40,386 nucleotides of DNA from an uncultured Elusimicrobia bacterium (GTDB lineage: Bacteria; Elusimicrobiota; Elusimicrobia; Elusimicrobiales; UBA9959), in the NCBI GenBank assembly GCA_903879915.1, contig CAIRNJ010000090.1, positions 1-40,386 of the forward strand, read 5' to 3'. The stretch's first letter is position 1. Every line of letters starts with the position of its first letter. Of this stretch, positions 15,059 to 23,196 are shown one piece after another. Under the pieces are notes generated by a model. The model saw only the letters and a program-made list of their open reading frames with translations, was not told where the DNA came from and searched no databases. Position numbers and translations under genes: made by a program.

Positions 15059-15526
15059 AATTTCAGGCTTAGAATAAAACATCCTTCCGGGGCGGAATTC
15101 GAAGCGGAAGGCCCCGCGGAGCTGATCCTGAAAGAAAAAGACTCCTTCCTTACCAGCCTGGGGCAGCACCCGGCGCCGGAGCGGCAGCCGCCACAGGAAC
15201 AGGCCCAATGGGCAGCCATCACCGAAACCGGCCGGGAAGGCCTCCGGCTAAGGGTAAAACACCCGGAGATCAAGGCGGAAACGGCGGCGCTGATACTGCT
15301 TACGGCGTGGAAATACCTGGGGAACACCCAGAAGCTCAGCGCGCTGGCGCTGGCAAAAGGCATCAAAAGCTCCGGTTATTCACCAGGCAGGCTGGACCGG
15401 CTGCTGGCCAGGGCCGACAAAGAAGGGCTGACAACAGCCTCGGGGACCAAGCGCAGCAGGGCTTACCAGATAACAGCCCGCGGCGCGGAAAAAGCCTGGC
15501 TGGAAGCCAGGAAACTGGCAGCCTAG
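15053..15526 (+). CDS. Uncharacterised protein with winged-helix-like C-terminus
   Basis: I do not recognise this 157-residue protein with certainty. The N-terminus (FRLRIKHPSGAEFEAEGPAE, about 4-23) looks like two or three beta strands and is echoed by RLRVKHPE near 65-72. After a Pro/Gln-rich linker, residues about 78-157 look like a winged-helix DNA-binding domain: an LLTAWKYLG helix, GYSPGRLDRLLARADKEGL as the recognition helix region, and a SRAYQITARG wing. It stands alone in the converging intergenic region and is flanked on both sides by TGACATATA-type motifs, so an autoregulating or site-binding role is a fair inference. Confidence 0.65.
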   Translation: MTNFRLRIKHPSGAEFEAEGPAELILKEKDSFLTSLGQHPAPERQPPQEQAQWAAITETGREGLRLRVKHPEIKAETAALILLTAWKYLGNTQKLSALALAKGIKSSGYSPGRLDRLLARADKEGLTTASGTKRSRAYQITARGAEKAWLEARKLAA

Positions 15527-16346
15527 ACGCCTGACATATATAAGAAAGAAAGACATATAAACCCTGCCAGCGAGCCGGGGCCGGCCGGAGCCAGCCGACA
15601 GCCACCGATCAAGCCACCAAAAACAGCCAGGAACAACCGCAACAGCGCAGCAACCCCCCGCCTGCAATAACTGCTTACGATAACATATATTATGTTAACA
15701 TATGCATCCCCCTTGATTACAACGGCACTTCAACAATTCAAATCAACAATTATCAAATAATGCTTATGTCATAAGCATTATTTTACTATTACTGATACCA
15801 TTTATAGTTTTTTATTACTAGCAGAGCAAATCCCCGACGGAGAACCGTTTTTTAATGTTTTTTCGAAATTGAAAATATGAAAAGTTGGCAACTTTTTGAA
15901 ATTCTAAAAACATGAGACCGCAAGATCAGCCAAAAAGCACGGTCTTTGAAAATACCATGTAAGACCCCTGCCGGCGCCTTTTGAAAACTTGCAAAATCAG
16001 CCAACTTTTCAAATTCCGGAAAAGCGCCCGGCTACTACCGGTCGGCAGATCGGAGCCGATAGCCTGCCCCGCGCCACCCCTTCCGGTCCAGCCATGCCCA
16101 CACCCCCCCTGGCCGCCTGAGCGGGGCCAAGCCGCCCCCGCCCCACCCAAAAGTACCAGGACAGCAGCTCAGGCAGAAAACAGGTCTTCAGGGCCTTGAG
16201 CGGAAAATACCAGGAAGCGGGAAAAGAGCCGAAAAAGCGAAAAGGCCGGCGTAAAAAAACCGGCAAATAAATTTACGGGGAAAACAGGACAGCGCGAAAA
16301 AGCCTGAAAACCACGGACATCCGGGAACCGTTCTTAAGGGGGTAGC
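15527..16346. other. Large non-coding region with palindromes
   Basis: About 0.8 kb without a supported gene. Two GACATATA motifs follow the upstream gene (15533-15540 and 15552-15559). Next come an inverted repeat TAACATA-TAT-TATGTTA (15681-15697) and a strongly AT-rich stretch (about 15680-15900) holding a 29-nt perfect palindrome and a 17-nt palindrome (AAAAGTTG-G-CAACTTTT). The sequence beyond 16050 is purine-rich and repetitive in composition. Short open frames here have no recognisable similarity or start signals. Confidence 0.5.
15755..15783. repeat. 29-nt perfect palindrome
   Basis: Perfect 14-nt arms (15755-15768 and 15770-15783) meet around a single T; the core is CTTATGTCATAAG. 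There is no T-run, so it is not a terminator. It could be an operator or a protein-binding site in the converging region. Confidence 0.8.
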
Positions 16347-16511
16347 ATGGCAGGCAGCAAAAGGAATTATAAGGAGAGGGTGAACTGGGAACAGGCTGTT
16401 TTATGGCGCAAAAACCGTCCCCGGAAAGTCCGGCCTGAACCGGAACCGGCATACCAAGGGGGGCTGCCCGCACCAGGATCGAAGCGCATAGAACGCCGGC
16501 CAGGCCGCTAA
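16347..16511 (+). CDS. Possible small basic protein, unknown
   Basis: This is a 54-codon frame beginning MAGSKRNYKERVNWEQA, preceded by AAGGGGG seven nt upstream, the best ribosome-binding site in the region. It is rich in Arg, Lys and Pro and has no domain I recognise. The composition around it is not clearly coding, so it may be spurious. Confidence 0.25.
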   Translation: MAGSKRNYKERVNWEQAVLWRKNRPRKVRPEPEPAYQGGLPAPGSKRIERRPGR

Positions 16512-16646
16512 AGGTCCGGAATTCGGAATACCGATAAGGAGGAATTTCAGGGCTTCAGGCGGAGGGAAAAGGGGAAGATCCGGGACCAACGGCTTTCCCC
16601 CCTCACAAAAAGCCGGCGCCAGGCCCGAACAGCGGCGGCAGCGGGG

Positions 16647-17627
16647 TTATTTTACAGCGGTTTTCTTTTTCAAGGGGGCCGGCGCGGTCTTTTTCGCGGC
16701 CGCTTTGAGGGCTTTCTCTATCTTGGCCAGCAGCATTTTCCCCTCTTCGTGGGCCGGATTGAGCTGGATAAGCTCATGCAGATAACCGTAGGCGGCGTCC
16801 GTACGCTGGTTGCGGTAGGCGGCGTCGCCGGCCAGCCAGAGCAGGCCGGCCCGGTCCGAGAATTCCCGGGCCGCGGCGGAACTGGCGGCCGCTTTTTCCA
16901 GGAAGCCGGAGGCCCCGGCATAGTCCTTAAGGTCGTATTTTATCCGGCCCTCGGCGTAATCGGCCAGGAACTCCCCCTCGGCGCCCAGCCGCCGCAGCTT
17001 CGCCAGCGGCGGCGCGTAGTCCTGGCCGTTCTTCCAGGCGGACAGCGCCAGGTTCTCGAGCAGAACGGCGTCGCTGCCGCGCCTGAGCAGCAGCGTTTCG
17101 TATTCTTTGACCGCGCACGGGAAATCGCCGGAAGAATAGCAGAGCTTGGCCAGCAGCATCCGCGCTTCCGCGTCGCCGGGCCTGTTGTTGAGGAACTTGC
17201 GGTATTCCCGGGCGGCGAAATCGTAAAGCCCCACCGCCTGGTACATGACGCCCAGGCAGTAGAAGGAATTCACGTCGGAAAAACCCAGCGTGCGGGCGCG
17301 CTCGAGGTCGGAGATGGCTTCGATATAGAAAGCGGGGCCCAGCTGGTATTTCAGCCCGCCCGCCTCGGCGAGCAGGATCATGTTCCCGGGGTCGGCGGCC
17401 AGCCGCTCGCGCAGCCCGGCAAGCCTGCGCCCGGCCCGGGCCGGGGAAACGGCTCCCTGCCCGGAGCGGGGAAAGAGGGAGGAGAACGAGGTTCTGTGCG
17501 CGGCAAAAACGTAAAGTGCCGCCAGGGCTATGAACAAGAACAGGCCCAGCGGCACCTTATAGGAACAGGCGAACTTCGAGACCGCTGTCTTTAAAGAAGA
17601 CAGCCGCGGCTCATAACTCACCTTCAT
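16647..17627 (-). CDS. Membrane-anchored TPR-repeat protein
   Basis: This 326-residue protein has a single membrane segment near 25-43 (PLGLFLFIALAALYVFAAH). It is followed by tetratricopeptide-like repeats across about 68-310, for example FYCLGVMYQAVGLYDFAARE, ARMLLAKLCYSSGDFPCAVK and GYLHELIQLNPAHEEGKMLL. The C-terminus is a Lys/Ala/Pro tail. TPR domains mediate protein-protein contacts; no partner can be named. It overlaps the S1 gene by 17 bp and is the last gene of the leftward cluster. Confidence 0.75.
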   Translation of the reverse strand: MKVSYEPRLSSLKTAVSKFACSYKVPLGLFLFIALAALYVFAAHRTSFSSLFPRSGQGAVSPARAGRRLAGLRERLAADPGNMILLAEAGGLKYQLGPAFYIEAISDLERARTLGFSDVNSFYCLGVMYQAVGLYDFAAREYRKFLNNRPGDAEARMLLAKLCYSSGDFPCAVKEYETLLLRRGSDAVLLENLALSAWKNGQDYAPPLAKLRRLGAEGEFLADYAEGRIKYDLKDYAGASGFLEKAAASSAAAREFSDRAGLLWLAGDAAYRNQRTDAAYGYLHELIQLNPAHEEGKMLLAKIEKALKAAAKKTAPAPLKKKTAVK

Positions 17628-18810
17628 CCTCCGAGTTCTCCAGGAGGATCTGACCCAGCGTCAGAGTCGGAGAACCCTTGAGGTACTGCGCCACGCGCTT
17701 GCGGTCTTCAACCTCTTCGCAGCGCTTCACCGAAAGTATCAGCCGGAACGCGGTGGAGTCGATGGCGGTGACCACGGCGTTGAGCTCCTGGCCTTCCTTG
17801 GGCTCGCCCTCGGCGCCGTAATCGTCGGGCAGGATGAAGCCTTCGGTGTTCTCGCTGATCTTCACCAGCGTGCCTTCCTTGGCGACGGAAACCACCTTTA
17901 CTTTAAGGCGGGCGTGGCGGGCGAAACGCCGCTTGAGCATATCCACGGGATTGGCCATCAGCTGCTTGAAGCCGAAAGCCAGGCGTTCGGTCTCCTTGTC
18001 CAGCGAAAGAACTTTGCATTTCACGCGCTGGCCGCGCTTGTAGGTTTTGAGCTCGGCTTCCATGTTCTTCCAGGCTATGTCGGACAGCTGCACGAAGCCT
18101 TCGATGCCCTGGAAGCGGACGAGCAGGCCCTCTTCCGTGACCTTGGATACCACGCCGCGCACGATATCGCCGGGCCTGACGCCGCCCAGCACTTCGGTGC
18201 GCCGCAGCTTCTCGTCTTCCTCCAGCACCTGCCGCCGGGAAACCACCACCTTGCGCTCTTTCTCGTTGAAGTCGGTTATGTAAAATCTCACCTTGGCGCC
18301 GGCGGGCAGGTAATGCTTGTGCGCGCCGCCCAGTTCGGAAAGGGAAAGGGGCATGAACGCCCGCACGCCGGAGATGTCCACGATATAGCCGCCCTTCACG
18401 GTCTCCAGCACTTTGCCCTTCACCCGCTCCTTGGCCTCGAACATCCTGCGGGCCGCGTCCAGCGCCGCGCGCTCCCGCGCGCGCCGGTGGGACAGCACGG
18501 TGTTGCGGCCTTCGCCGCCCTTCTTCTCGAGCACGGCTTGCACCTCGTCGCCGGGCTCGGGGGTCTTTTCGTCCTGGAACTCGGACAGCGGGATTACCGC
18601 TTCCTTCTTTTCGCCGATGGCCACGAAAACGAATTCCTGGTTCACCTGCACCACTTTGACGGTGACGATTTCGCGCGAATAGACTTTCCCGGAAACCTCC
18701 GCCTCGGCCTTGAGCAGGTCGGCCATGGACATGTCGTCCTCGGGGGGACGCGCGGCTTCCTTGTGCTGGTCTTCCTGTTCTTCTGTCTGCTGGGGTTCGT
18801 TGGTTTCCAT
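17611..18810 (-). CDS. rpsA: Ribosomal protein S1-like, four S1 domains
   Basis: This 399-residue RNA-binding protein begins with an acidic N-terminus (1-30, Glu/Gln/Asp-rich), followed by four S1 OB-fold repeats at roughly 38-105, 127-195, 213-281 and 296-366. The third is the most canonical (GDIVRGVVSKVTEEGLLVRF with the IEGFVQLSDIAW motif). It is shorter than the six-domain proteobacterial S1 but comparable with four-domain S1 homologues elsewhere. An AAGGAG site precedes the start. Position after cmk and plsC fits the widespread cmk-rpsA linkage. Confidence 0.9.
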   Translation of the reverse strand: METNEPQQTEEQEDQHKEAARPPEDDMSMADLLKAEAEVSGKVYSREIVTVKVVQVNQEFVFVAIGEKKEAVIPLSEFQDEKTPEPGDEVQAVLEKKGGEGRNTVLSHRRARERAALDAARRMFEAKERVKGKVLETVKGGYIVDISGVRAFMPLSLSELGGAHKHYLPAGAKVRFYITDFNEKERKVVVSRRQVLEEDEKLRRTEVLGGVRPGDIVRGVVSKVTEEGLLVRFQGIEGFVQLSDIAWKNMEAELKTYKRGQRVKCKVLSLDKETERLAFGFKQLMANPVDMLKRRFARHARLKVKVVSVAKEGTLVKISENTEGFILPDDYGAEGEPKEGQELNAVVTAIDSTAFRLILSVKRCEEVEDRKRVAQYLKGSPTLTLGQILLENSEDEGEL

Positions 18811-18814
18811 GGGG

Positions 18815-19420
18815 CTACTGCTCCTTCGTTATTGAGAAAATGTCCGACATCAGCGATTCTGAAAATTGCGCATAGGCGGCTTTAAGGTCCGCACCGGCAG
18901 CGGGCTCGAAGCGCCTCACCGTACCGTACTTAATTATTATTTTACCTAATTTTAAGAAGTTATCGCTGTTGAAAATTCTGGCGGTCAGCACCGGCGCCCC
19001 CGATTTATGGGCCAGGAAAGCCGCCCCGGCCTTGGCCGGCAGCTTGCGCCCCCTGGCCCGGGTGCCCTCGGGGAAGATGATCAGGCAGCCGTCCTTCTTA
19101 AGGGCGCCCAGCGAACCGCGCAGCGCGCCCAGGTCCCCCCCCTCCCGGCCGCGGTCCACGGGGATGGCGCCCCAGCGCAGGATGAACCAGCCCAGCACCG
19201 GGATGGAGAACAGTTCTTTCTTGGCCATCACGTTAACCCGCCTTACCAGCGCGGTGAAGGAAAGCAGGGCGGGAGGATCGGAAAGGGAAAGGTGGTTGCA
19301 GACTATTATCAGGGGGCCGGTGCGGGGTATCTTTTCCAGGCCGATCACTTCGATGGAGTTGAACAGCCGGAAAAAAACCCGGAAAAGGAGGAACACCAGG
19401 TCGAGCGAGGCCTTTATCAC
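18815..19420 (-). CDS. plsC: 1-acyl-sn-glycerol-3-phosphate acyltransferase PlsC
   Basis: This 201-residue membrane-associated enzyme makes phosphatidic acid from lysophosphatidic acid. The catalytic H-x4-D motif is His43-Leu-Ser-Leu-Ser-Asp48, and the glycerol-phosphate-binding motif is FPEGTRARG (116-124). The N-terminus is hydrophobic (LDLVFLLFRVFFRLF), fitting membrane attachment. It overlaps cmk by 4 bp and works downstream of PlsY (6206), with PssA and Psd at the other end of the window. Confidence 0.93.
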   Translation of the reverse strand: MIKASLDLVFLLFRVFFRLFNSIEVIGLEKIPRTGPLIIVCNHLSLSDPPALLSFTALVRRVNVMAKKELFSIPVLGWFILRWGAIPVDRGREGGDLGALRGSLGALKKDGCLIIFPEGTRARGRKLPAKAGAAFLAHKSGAPVLTARIFNSDNFLKLGKIIIKYGTVRRFEPAAGADLKAAYAQFSESLMSDIFSITKEQ

Positions 19421-20115
19421 TCGGCGCTCCCGCCCGCGGCCGCTTTGAAAAGTTCCACTATCGCGTCCACCACCTTCTCCCTCGGGACGGAGGTGGAATC
19501 CAGGTAATGCGCGTCGGGGGCTTTCGTGAGCGGGTTGTTCTTGCGGCCCGAATCCTGCGCGTCGCGCTTCACGATGAAGTCCAGGATCTGGGCGTAATCG
19601 GCCTCCAGGCCCTGCGCCCGCAGCTGCTCGGCGCGCCGGACGGCGCGGGCCTCGGGCGAAGCGTCCAGGTAAATTTTCAGTTCAGCGTCGGGGAAGACGT
19701 TGGTGCCGATGTCGCGCCCTTCCATCACCACGCCGCCGGCCAGCCCCGCCCGGCGCTGCATGCCGCTCATGAACTGCCTCACCCCGGCGAACCGCGCTAT
19801 GCCCGAGCTGGCCTTACCCACCCTCTCGTCGGTGAGTTCGCTGCCCAGCAGCCGGCCGTCCAGCGAAACGCCGGCCTCGGGGCCTTCGCCGCGCGGAAAT
19901 TCCCAGGCAAGCGTCCCGGCGAGCCCCACCAGCGCGGAGTCGTCCTCCAGGTCCAGTCCCAGCTCCAGCGCCTTCCAGGCCAGCGCCCGGTACATTTTTC
20001 CCGTGCTGACAAAGCTGTAGCCCACGCGGCCGGCCACCAGCTTGCCGACGGTGGATTTGCCCACGCCCGCGGGTCCGTCTATGGCTATTACCAGGCCCCT
20101 CGCCCTCGGGGTCAC
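19417..20115 (-). CDS. cmk: Cytidylate kinase
   Basis: This 232-residue enzyme phosphorylates CMP and dCMP. P-loop IDGPAGVGKST (12-22), STGKMYRALAW near 37-47 (family STGAxYR), VVMEGRDIGTNVFPDAELKIYL near 129-150 and the RDAQDSGRKNNPLTKA lid motif near 188-203 are all present. It overlaps the deoxynucleoside kinase gene by 4 bp, giving two adjacent kinases of nucleotide supply. Confidence 0.95.
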   Translation of the reverse strand: MTPRARGLVIAIDGPAGVGKSTVGKLVAGRVGYSFVSTGKMYRALAWKALELGLDLEDDSALVGLAGTLAWEFPRGEGPEAGVSLDGRLLGSELTDERVGKASSGIARFAGVRQFMSGMQRRAGLAGGVVMEGRDIGTNVFPDAELKIYLDASPEARAVRRAEQLRAQGLEADYAQILDFIVKRDAQDSGRKNNPLTKAPDAHYLDSTSVPREKVVDAIVELFKAAAGGSAE

Positions 20116-20831
20116 CCGGCCACCGCCACTTTATTGGGAAGGTTCGCCTTGTTTTCTATGCCCATCTTGCGCAGCGGCCGCACCCACTTGGTGAAGGCGG
20201 AGGGCTTCAGCGAATATTCGTGCACCAGGCGCGCCACCTCGCTGATCGGCTGGTAGCTCTCCCAGTTCAGGCGCAGGATGCGCACGCCGGCGTCCTCCAT
20301 CTCCTCGATGAACTCGTAGTAGTTCTCCTGCAGGCTGCGGAGGTAATCCGGGGAAATAGTTTTTTCCATGTTGCGGCCGCGGGCCTTGATGCGGGCGATG
20401 GAGGTTTCGACGCGGCAGTCGAGGAAGATCATCAGCTGGGGATAGACCATTTCGCGCAGCACCATGTTGTCGAACAGGTCCAGGTAGGTGTTGTAGTCCA
20501 TGTCGGAGATGATCTTGTCCGGGTGCCGGTTGAGCATGCGGGCGAAGATAGTGTCTTCCCAGATGGTCCTGTCCTGCACCACGCCGCGGATCTTGCCGAG
20601 GCTGATGCGGGAGATGAACTCGCGGTGCTGGCGGAAGCGGTGGTTGAGCAGCCAGATCTGCATGATGGTGCCGAACTGCTTCATGTCGCCGTAGAAATTC
20701 TCGAGGTAAGGGTTGCCGCCGACCTCTTCGAGCACCGGCTCGAAGTTAAGCGCCTTGGCCAGCTCCATGGTGAGGGTGGACTTGCCCACGCCGATGATCC
20801 CCGCTATACCTATATAGCCTTCAGCGAACAT
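20112..20831 (-). CDS. Deoxynucleoside kinase (dNK family)
   Basis: This 239-residue protein is of the deoxyadenosine/deoxyguanosine kinase type. P-loop GIIGVGKST (11-19), the EEVGGNPYLENFY substrate region near 35-47, the DRTIWED motif near 88-94 with the Asp-Arg pair of the family, and an Arg-rich lid near 165-175 (RIKARGRNMEK) are visible. It salvages deoxynucleosides for DNA synthesis. The exact base preference cannot be read. The last roughly 30 residues (from KPSAFTKWVRP) extend beyond the core. It has an AAGGAAGG ribosome-binding site. Confidence 0.88.
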   Translation of the reverse strand: MFAEGYIGIAGIIGVGKSTLTMELAKALNFEPVLEEVGGNPYLENFYGDMKQFGTIMQIWLLNHRFRQHREFISRISLGKIRGVVQDRTIWEDTIFARMLNRHPDKIISDMDYNTYLDLFDNMVLREMVYPQLMIFLDCRVETSIARIKARGRNMEKTISPDYLRSLQENYYEFIEEMEDAGVRILRLNWESYQPISEVARLVHEYSLKPSAFTKWVRPLRKMGIENKANLPNKVAVAG

Positions 20832-20865
20832 AAGTACCTTCCTTTGTGGACCAGAATCAGTTCCC

Positions 20866-21954
20866 TTACTTGCGCGGCTCGATCTCCTGCTCTATGCCTT
20901 TTATGGCCAGCAGCACGTCGTCGGGGTTGGAAGCGGCCTGGATGATATCCTCGAGCCTGGCCATCCCTTCCTTGTGCATCTTCACCAGCGCCTGGTTGAA
21001 GCTCTGCATGCCGTAGAAGCCGCCTTTCGAGATGGCCTGCGTCACGGAATCAATGGCGTTCTCCGCTATCATCTTCTTGATGTGCGGGGTGGTGCACATC
21101 ACTTCCACGGCGGGGATGCGGCCGCCGCGGGTGCAGGGCAGCAGGCGCTGCGAGATGATTCCCTTAAGACTTTCGGAAAGCTGCATCCGTATCTGCACCT
21201 GCTGGTGCGGCGGGAACATGTCCACAATCCTCGAGATCGTCTGCACCGCGTTCATCGTGTGCAGCGTGGCGAACACCAGGTGCCCGGTCTCGGCGGCCGT
21301 TATGGCCGCCTGCGTGGTCTCCAAATCGCGCATTTCGCCCACCAGGATCACGTCGGGGTCCTGCCGCATGGCGGCGCGCAGCGCGTCCACGAAAGAGGTG
21401 GTATCCGAGCCCAGCTCGCGCTGGCTGATGATGCATTTCTTCTCGGTGAAGGAGAACTCTATGGGGTCCTCCACCGTTATGATATGCGCCTCCCAGCTCT
21501 GGTTGAGGTACTCGATCATCGAGGCCAGCGTGGAGGTCTTGCCCGAGCCGGTGATGCCGGTGACCAGGATCAGGCCGCGCTCGTTGGTGAGCAGTTTCTT
21601 GATGGAATCCACGGGCAGGCGCAGTTCCTCGAAAGTGGGGATCTTGAGCGGGATGTGGCGGATGGCCACGCCGATCTTGCCCTTGTGCGTGAAAACGTTG
21701 AACCGGAAGCGGCCCAGCTCGCCGCCCTCGAACGAGAAATCCGCCTCGTGTTTTTCCTCGAAGATCTTCCTGAGCCTGTCGCTCATCAGCGGGAACACCA
21801 TGTCCTCCACTTCCTTCTGCGTCATGCTGGAGGAGTTGATCGGGGTGATCGCGCCGTTGATGCGCAGGAAGACGGAGGAGTCGCAGCGGATGTGGGTGTC
21901 GGAAGCCTTGTTCTGCACCATCACTTTAAGCAGGAGGTTGAGATTTATAGCCAT
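20866..21954 (-). CDS. pilT: Type IV pilus retraction ATPase PilT
   Basis: This 362-residue hexameric ATPase powers pilus retraction. It has an N-terminal PAS-like domain with AIRHIPLKIP (97-106), Walker A GITGSGKT (133-140), the Asp box around ITVEDPIEFSF, Walker B LVGEMRD (about 204), and the His box GHLVFATLHT, matching PilT/PilU. Length is normal for the family. Its place after ftsZ in the division cluster is unusual, and the pilin genes lie about 6 kb away in the same window. A Shine-Dalgarno-like AGGTGA precedes the start. Confidence 0.95.
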   Translation of the reverse strand: MAINLNLLLKVMVQNKASDTHIRCDSSVFLRINGAITPINSSSMTQKEVEDMVFPLMSDRLRKIFEEKHEADFSFEGGELGRFRFNVFTHKGKIGVAIRHIPLKIPTFEELRLPVDSIKKLLTNERGLILVTGITGSGKTSTLASMIEYLNQSWEAHIITVEDPIEFSFTEKKCIISQRELGSDTTSFVDALRAAMRQDPDVILVGEMRDLETTQAAITAAETGHLVFATLHTMNAVQTISRIVDMFPPHQQVQIRMQLSESLKGIISQRLLPCTRGGRIPAVEVMCTTPHIKKMIAENAIDSVTQAISKGGFYGMQSFNQALVKMHKEGMARLEDIIQAASNPDDVLLAIKGIEQEIEPRK

Positions 21955-21988
21955 AGTTCACCTGGGCAACGCCGTACCGCGGCTGAAG

Positions 21989-23143
21989 TTACCTGAGCCT
22001 CCTGACGCCGGGCTGCCTGCGCAGATAGGCCGGCTTGTCGAGGTTATCCCCGCAGCCGGACGACACCTGCTGCTGGTCGGGAGGAAAATCGTCGTCGAGC
22101 CGCGGCCGGCGCGGGCCCCGCGCCTTGATGCGGGCCAGGTCGCCGGCGAGCTCGCTGCGCTTGGCCGGGAACCCGGTGGCGATCACGGTGATCTTCAGCT
22201 CGCCGCCCATGGCAGTATCGAAGACCTGGCCGTGCTTTATGGCGGCTTCGGGGTTGGCGGCCTTGGTGATGTATTCCATGGCCTCGCTGATCTCCACCAG
22301 CTTGATGTCCCGCGAGCTGGTGAAGTTCACCAGCAGGCCCTTGGCGCCGTTGATCACCGCGTTCTCGAGCATGGGCGAATGCATCGCCATCTGCGCGGCC
22401 GTCATGTGCCTGTCCTCGCCGGAGGCCTTGCCGATGCCGATCAGCGCCTCGCCTGACTTGGTCATGATCTTCTTGACGTCCGCGAAATCCACGTTCAGCT
22501 CGCCCTCGCTGGTTATCACGTCGGAGATCCCCTGTATGGCCTGGCGCAGCACGTCGTCGGCCAGCCGGTAGGCGTCGTCGCGGCTGGCTTCGCGGTCCAC
22601 CTCGGTGCGTATGCGGTCGTTGGGGATCACCAGCAGCGAGTCCAGGTGCTTGCGGAGCTCCTGTATGCCGGCCTGCGCCTGCTCGGCGCGGGGCTTGCCC
22701 TCGAAGCTGAAAGGCCGCGTGACCACGCCAATCAGCAAAGCTTCCGGGTTGATCTCCCTGGCTATCTGGGCCACCACGGGGGCCGCCCCGGTGCCCGTTC
22801 CGCCGCCCATCCCGGCCGTGATGAACAGCAGGTCGGCGTCGCCCACGGCTTCCTTAATAAGGTCCACGGATTCCAGCGCGGCTTCGCGCCCCTTGGCCGG
22901 ATCGCCGCCCACGCCCAGGCCCTTGGTGAGATTCTCGCCTATCTGTATGCGGTTGGGCGCCTTGCTGCGGCGCAGGTCCTGGGCGTCGGTGTTCACCGCC
23001 AGGAACTCCACCAGGCGGATATCGGCGTCCACCATGGTGTTGACGGCGTTGCCGCCGCCGCCGCCCACGCCCAGCACTTTGATGACGGCCTCGCGGCCGT
23101 GAAAATCCCTGTTGTAGCGTATACGGGTTTCGGACATAAGCAT
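21989..23143 (-). CDS. ftsZ: Cell division protein FtsZ
   Basis: This 384-residue tubulin-like GTPase forms the Z ring. It has GVGGGGGNAVNTM (25-37), the G-box signature GMGGGTGTG (111-119), the PNDRIRT-type segment, and the T7-loop region NVDFADVKKIM. The C-terminal peptide DKPAYLRRQ near the end would bind FtsA. The first two in-frame ATGs are 6 nt apart (23143 and 23137); neither has a good Shine-Dalgarno site. It directly follows ftsA. Confidence 0.97.
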   Translation of the reverse strand: MLMSETRIRYNRDFHGREAVIKVLGVGGGGGNAVNTMVDADIRLVEFLAVNTDAQDLRRSKAPNRIQIGENLTKGLGVGGDPAKGREAALESVDLIKEAVGDADLLFITAGMGGGTGTGAAPVVAQIAREINPEALLIGVVTRPFSFEGKPRAEQAQAGIQELRKHLDSLLVIPNDRIRTEVDREASRDDAYRLADDVLRQAIQGISDVITSEGELNVDFADVKKIMTKSGEALIGIGKASGEDRHMTAAQMAMHSPMLENAVINGAKGLLVNFTSSRDIKLVEISEAMEYITKAANPEAAIKHGQVFDTAMGGELKITVIATGFPAKRSELAGDLARIKARGPRRPRLDDDFPPDQQQVSSGCGDNLDKPAYLRRQPGVRRLR

Positions 23144-23196
23144 TAAATTAAAGGCCGCCGGAATTCCTGACCGCCCGGGCCTTTACCACCGAGCGT

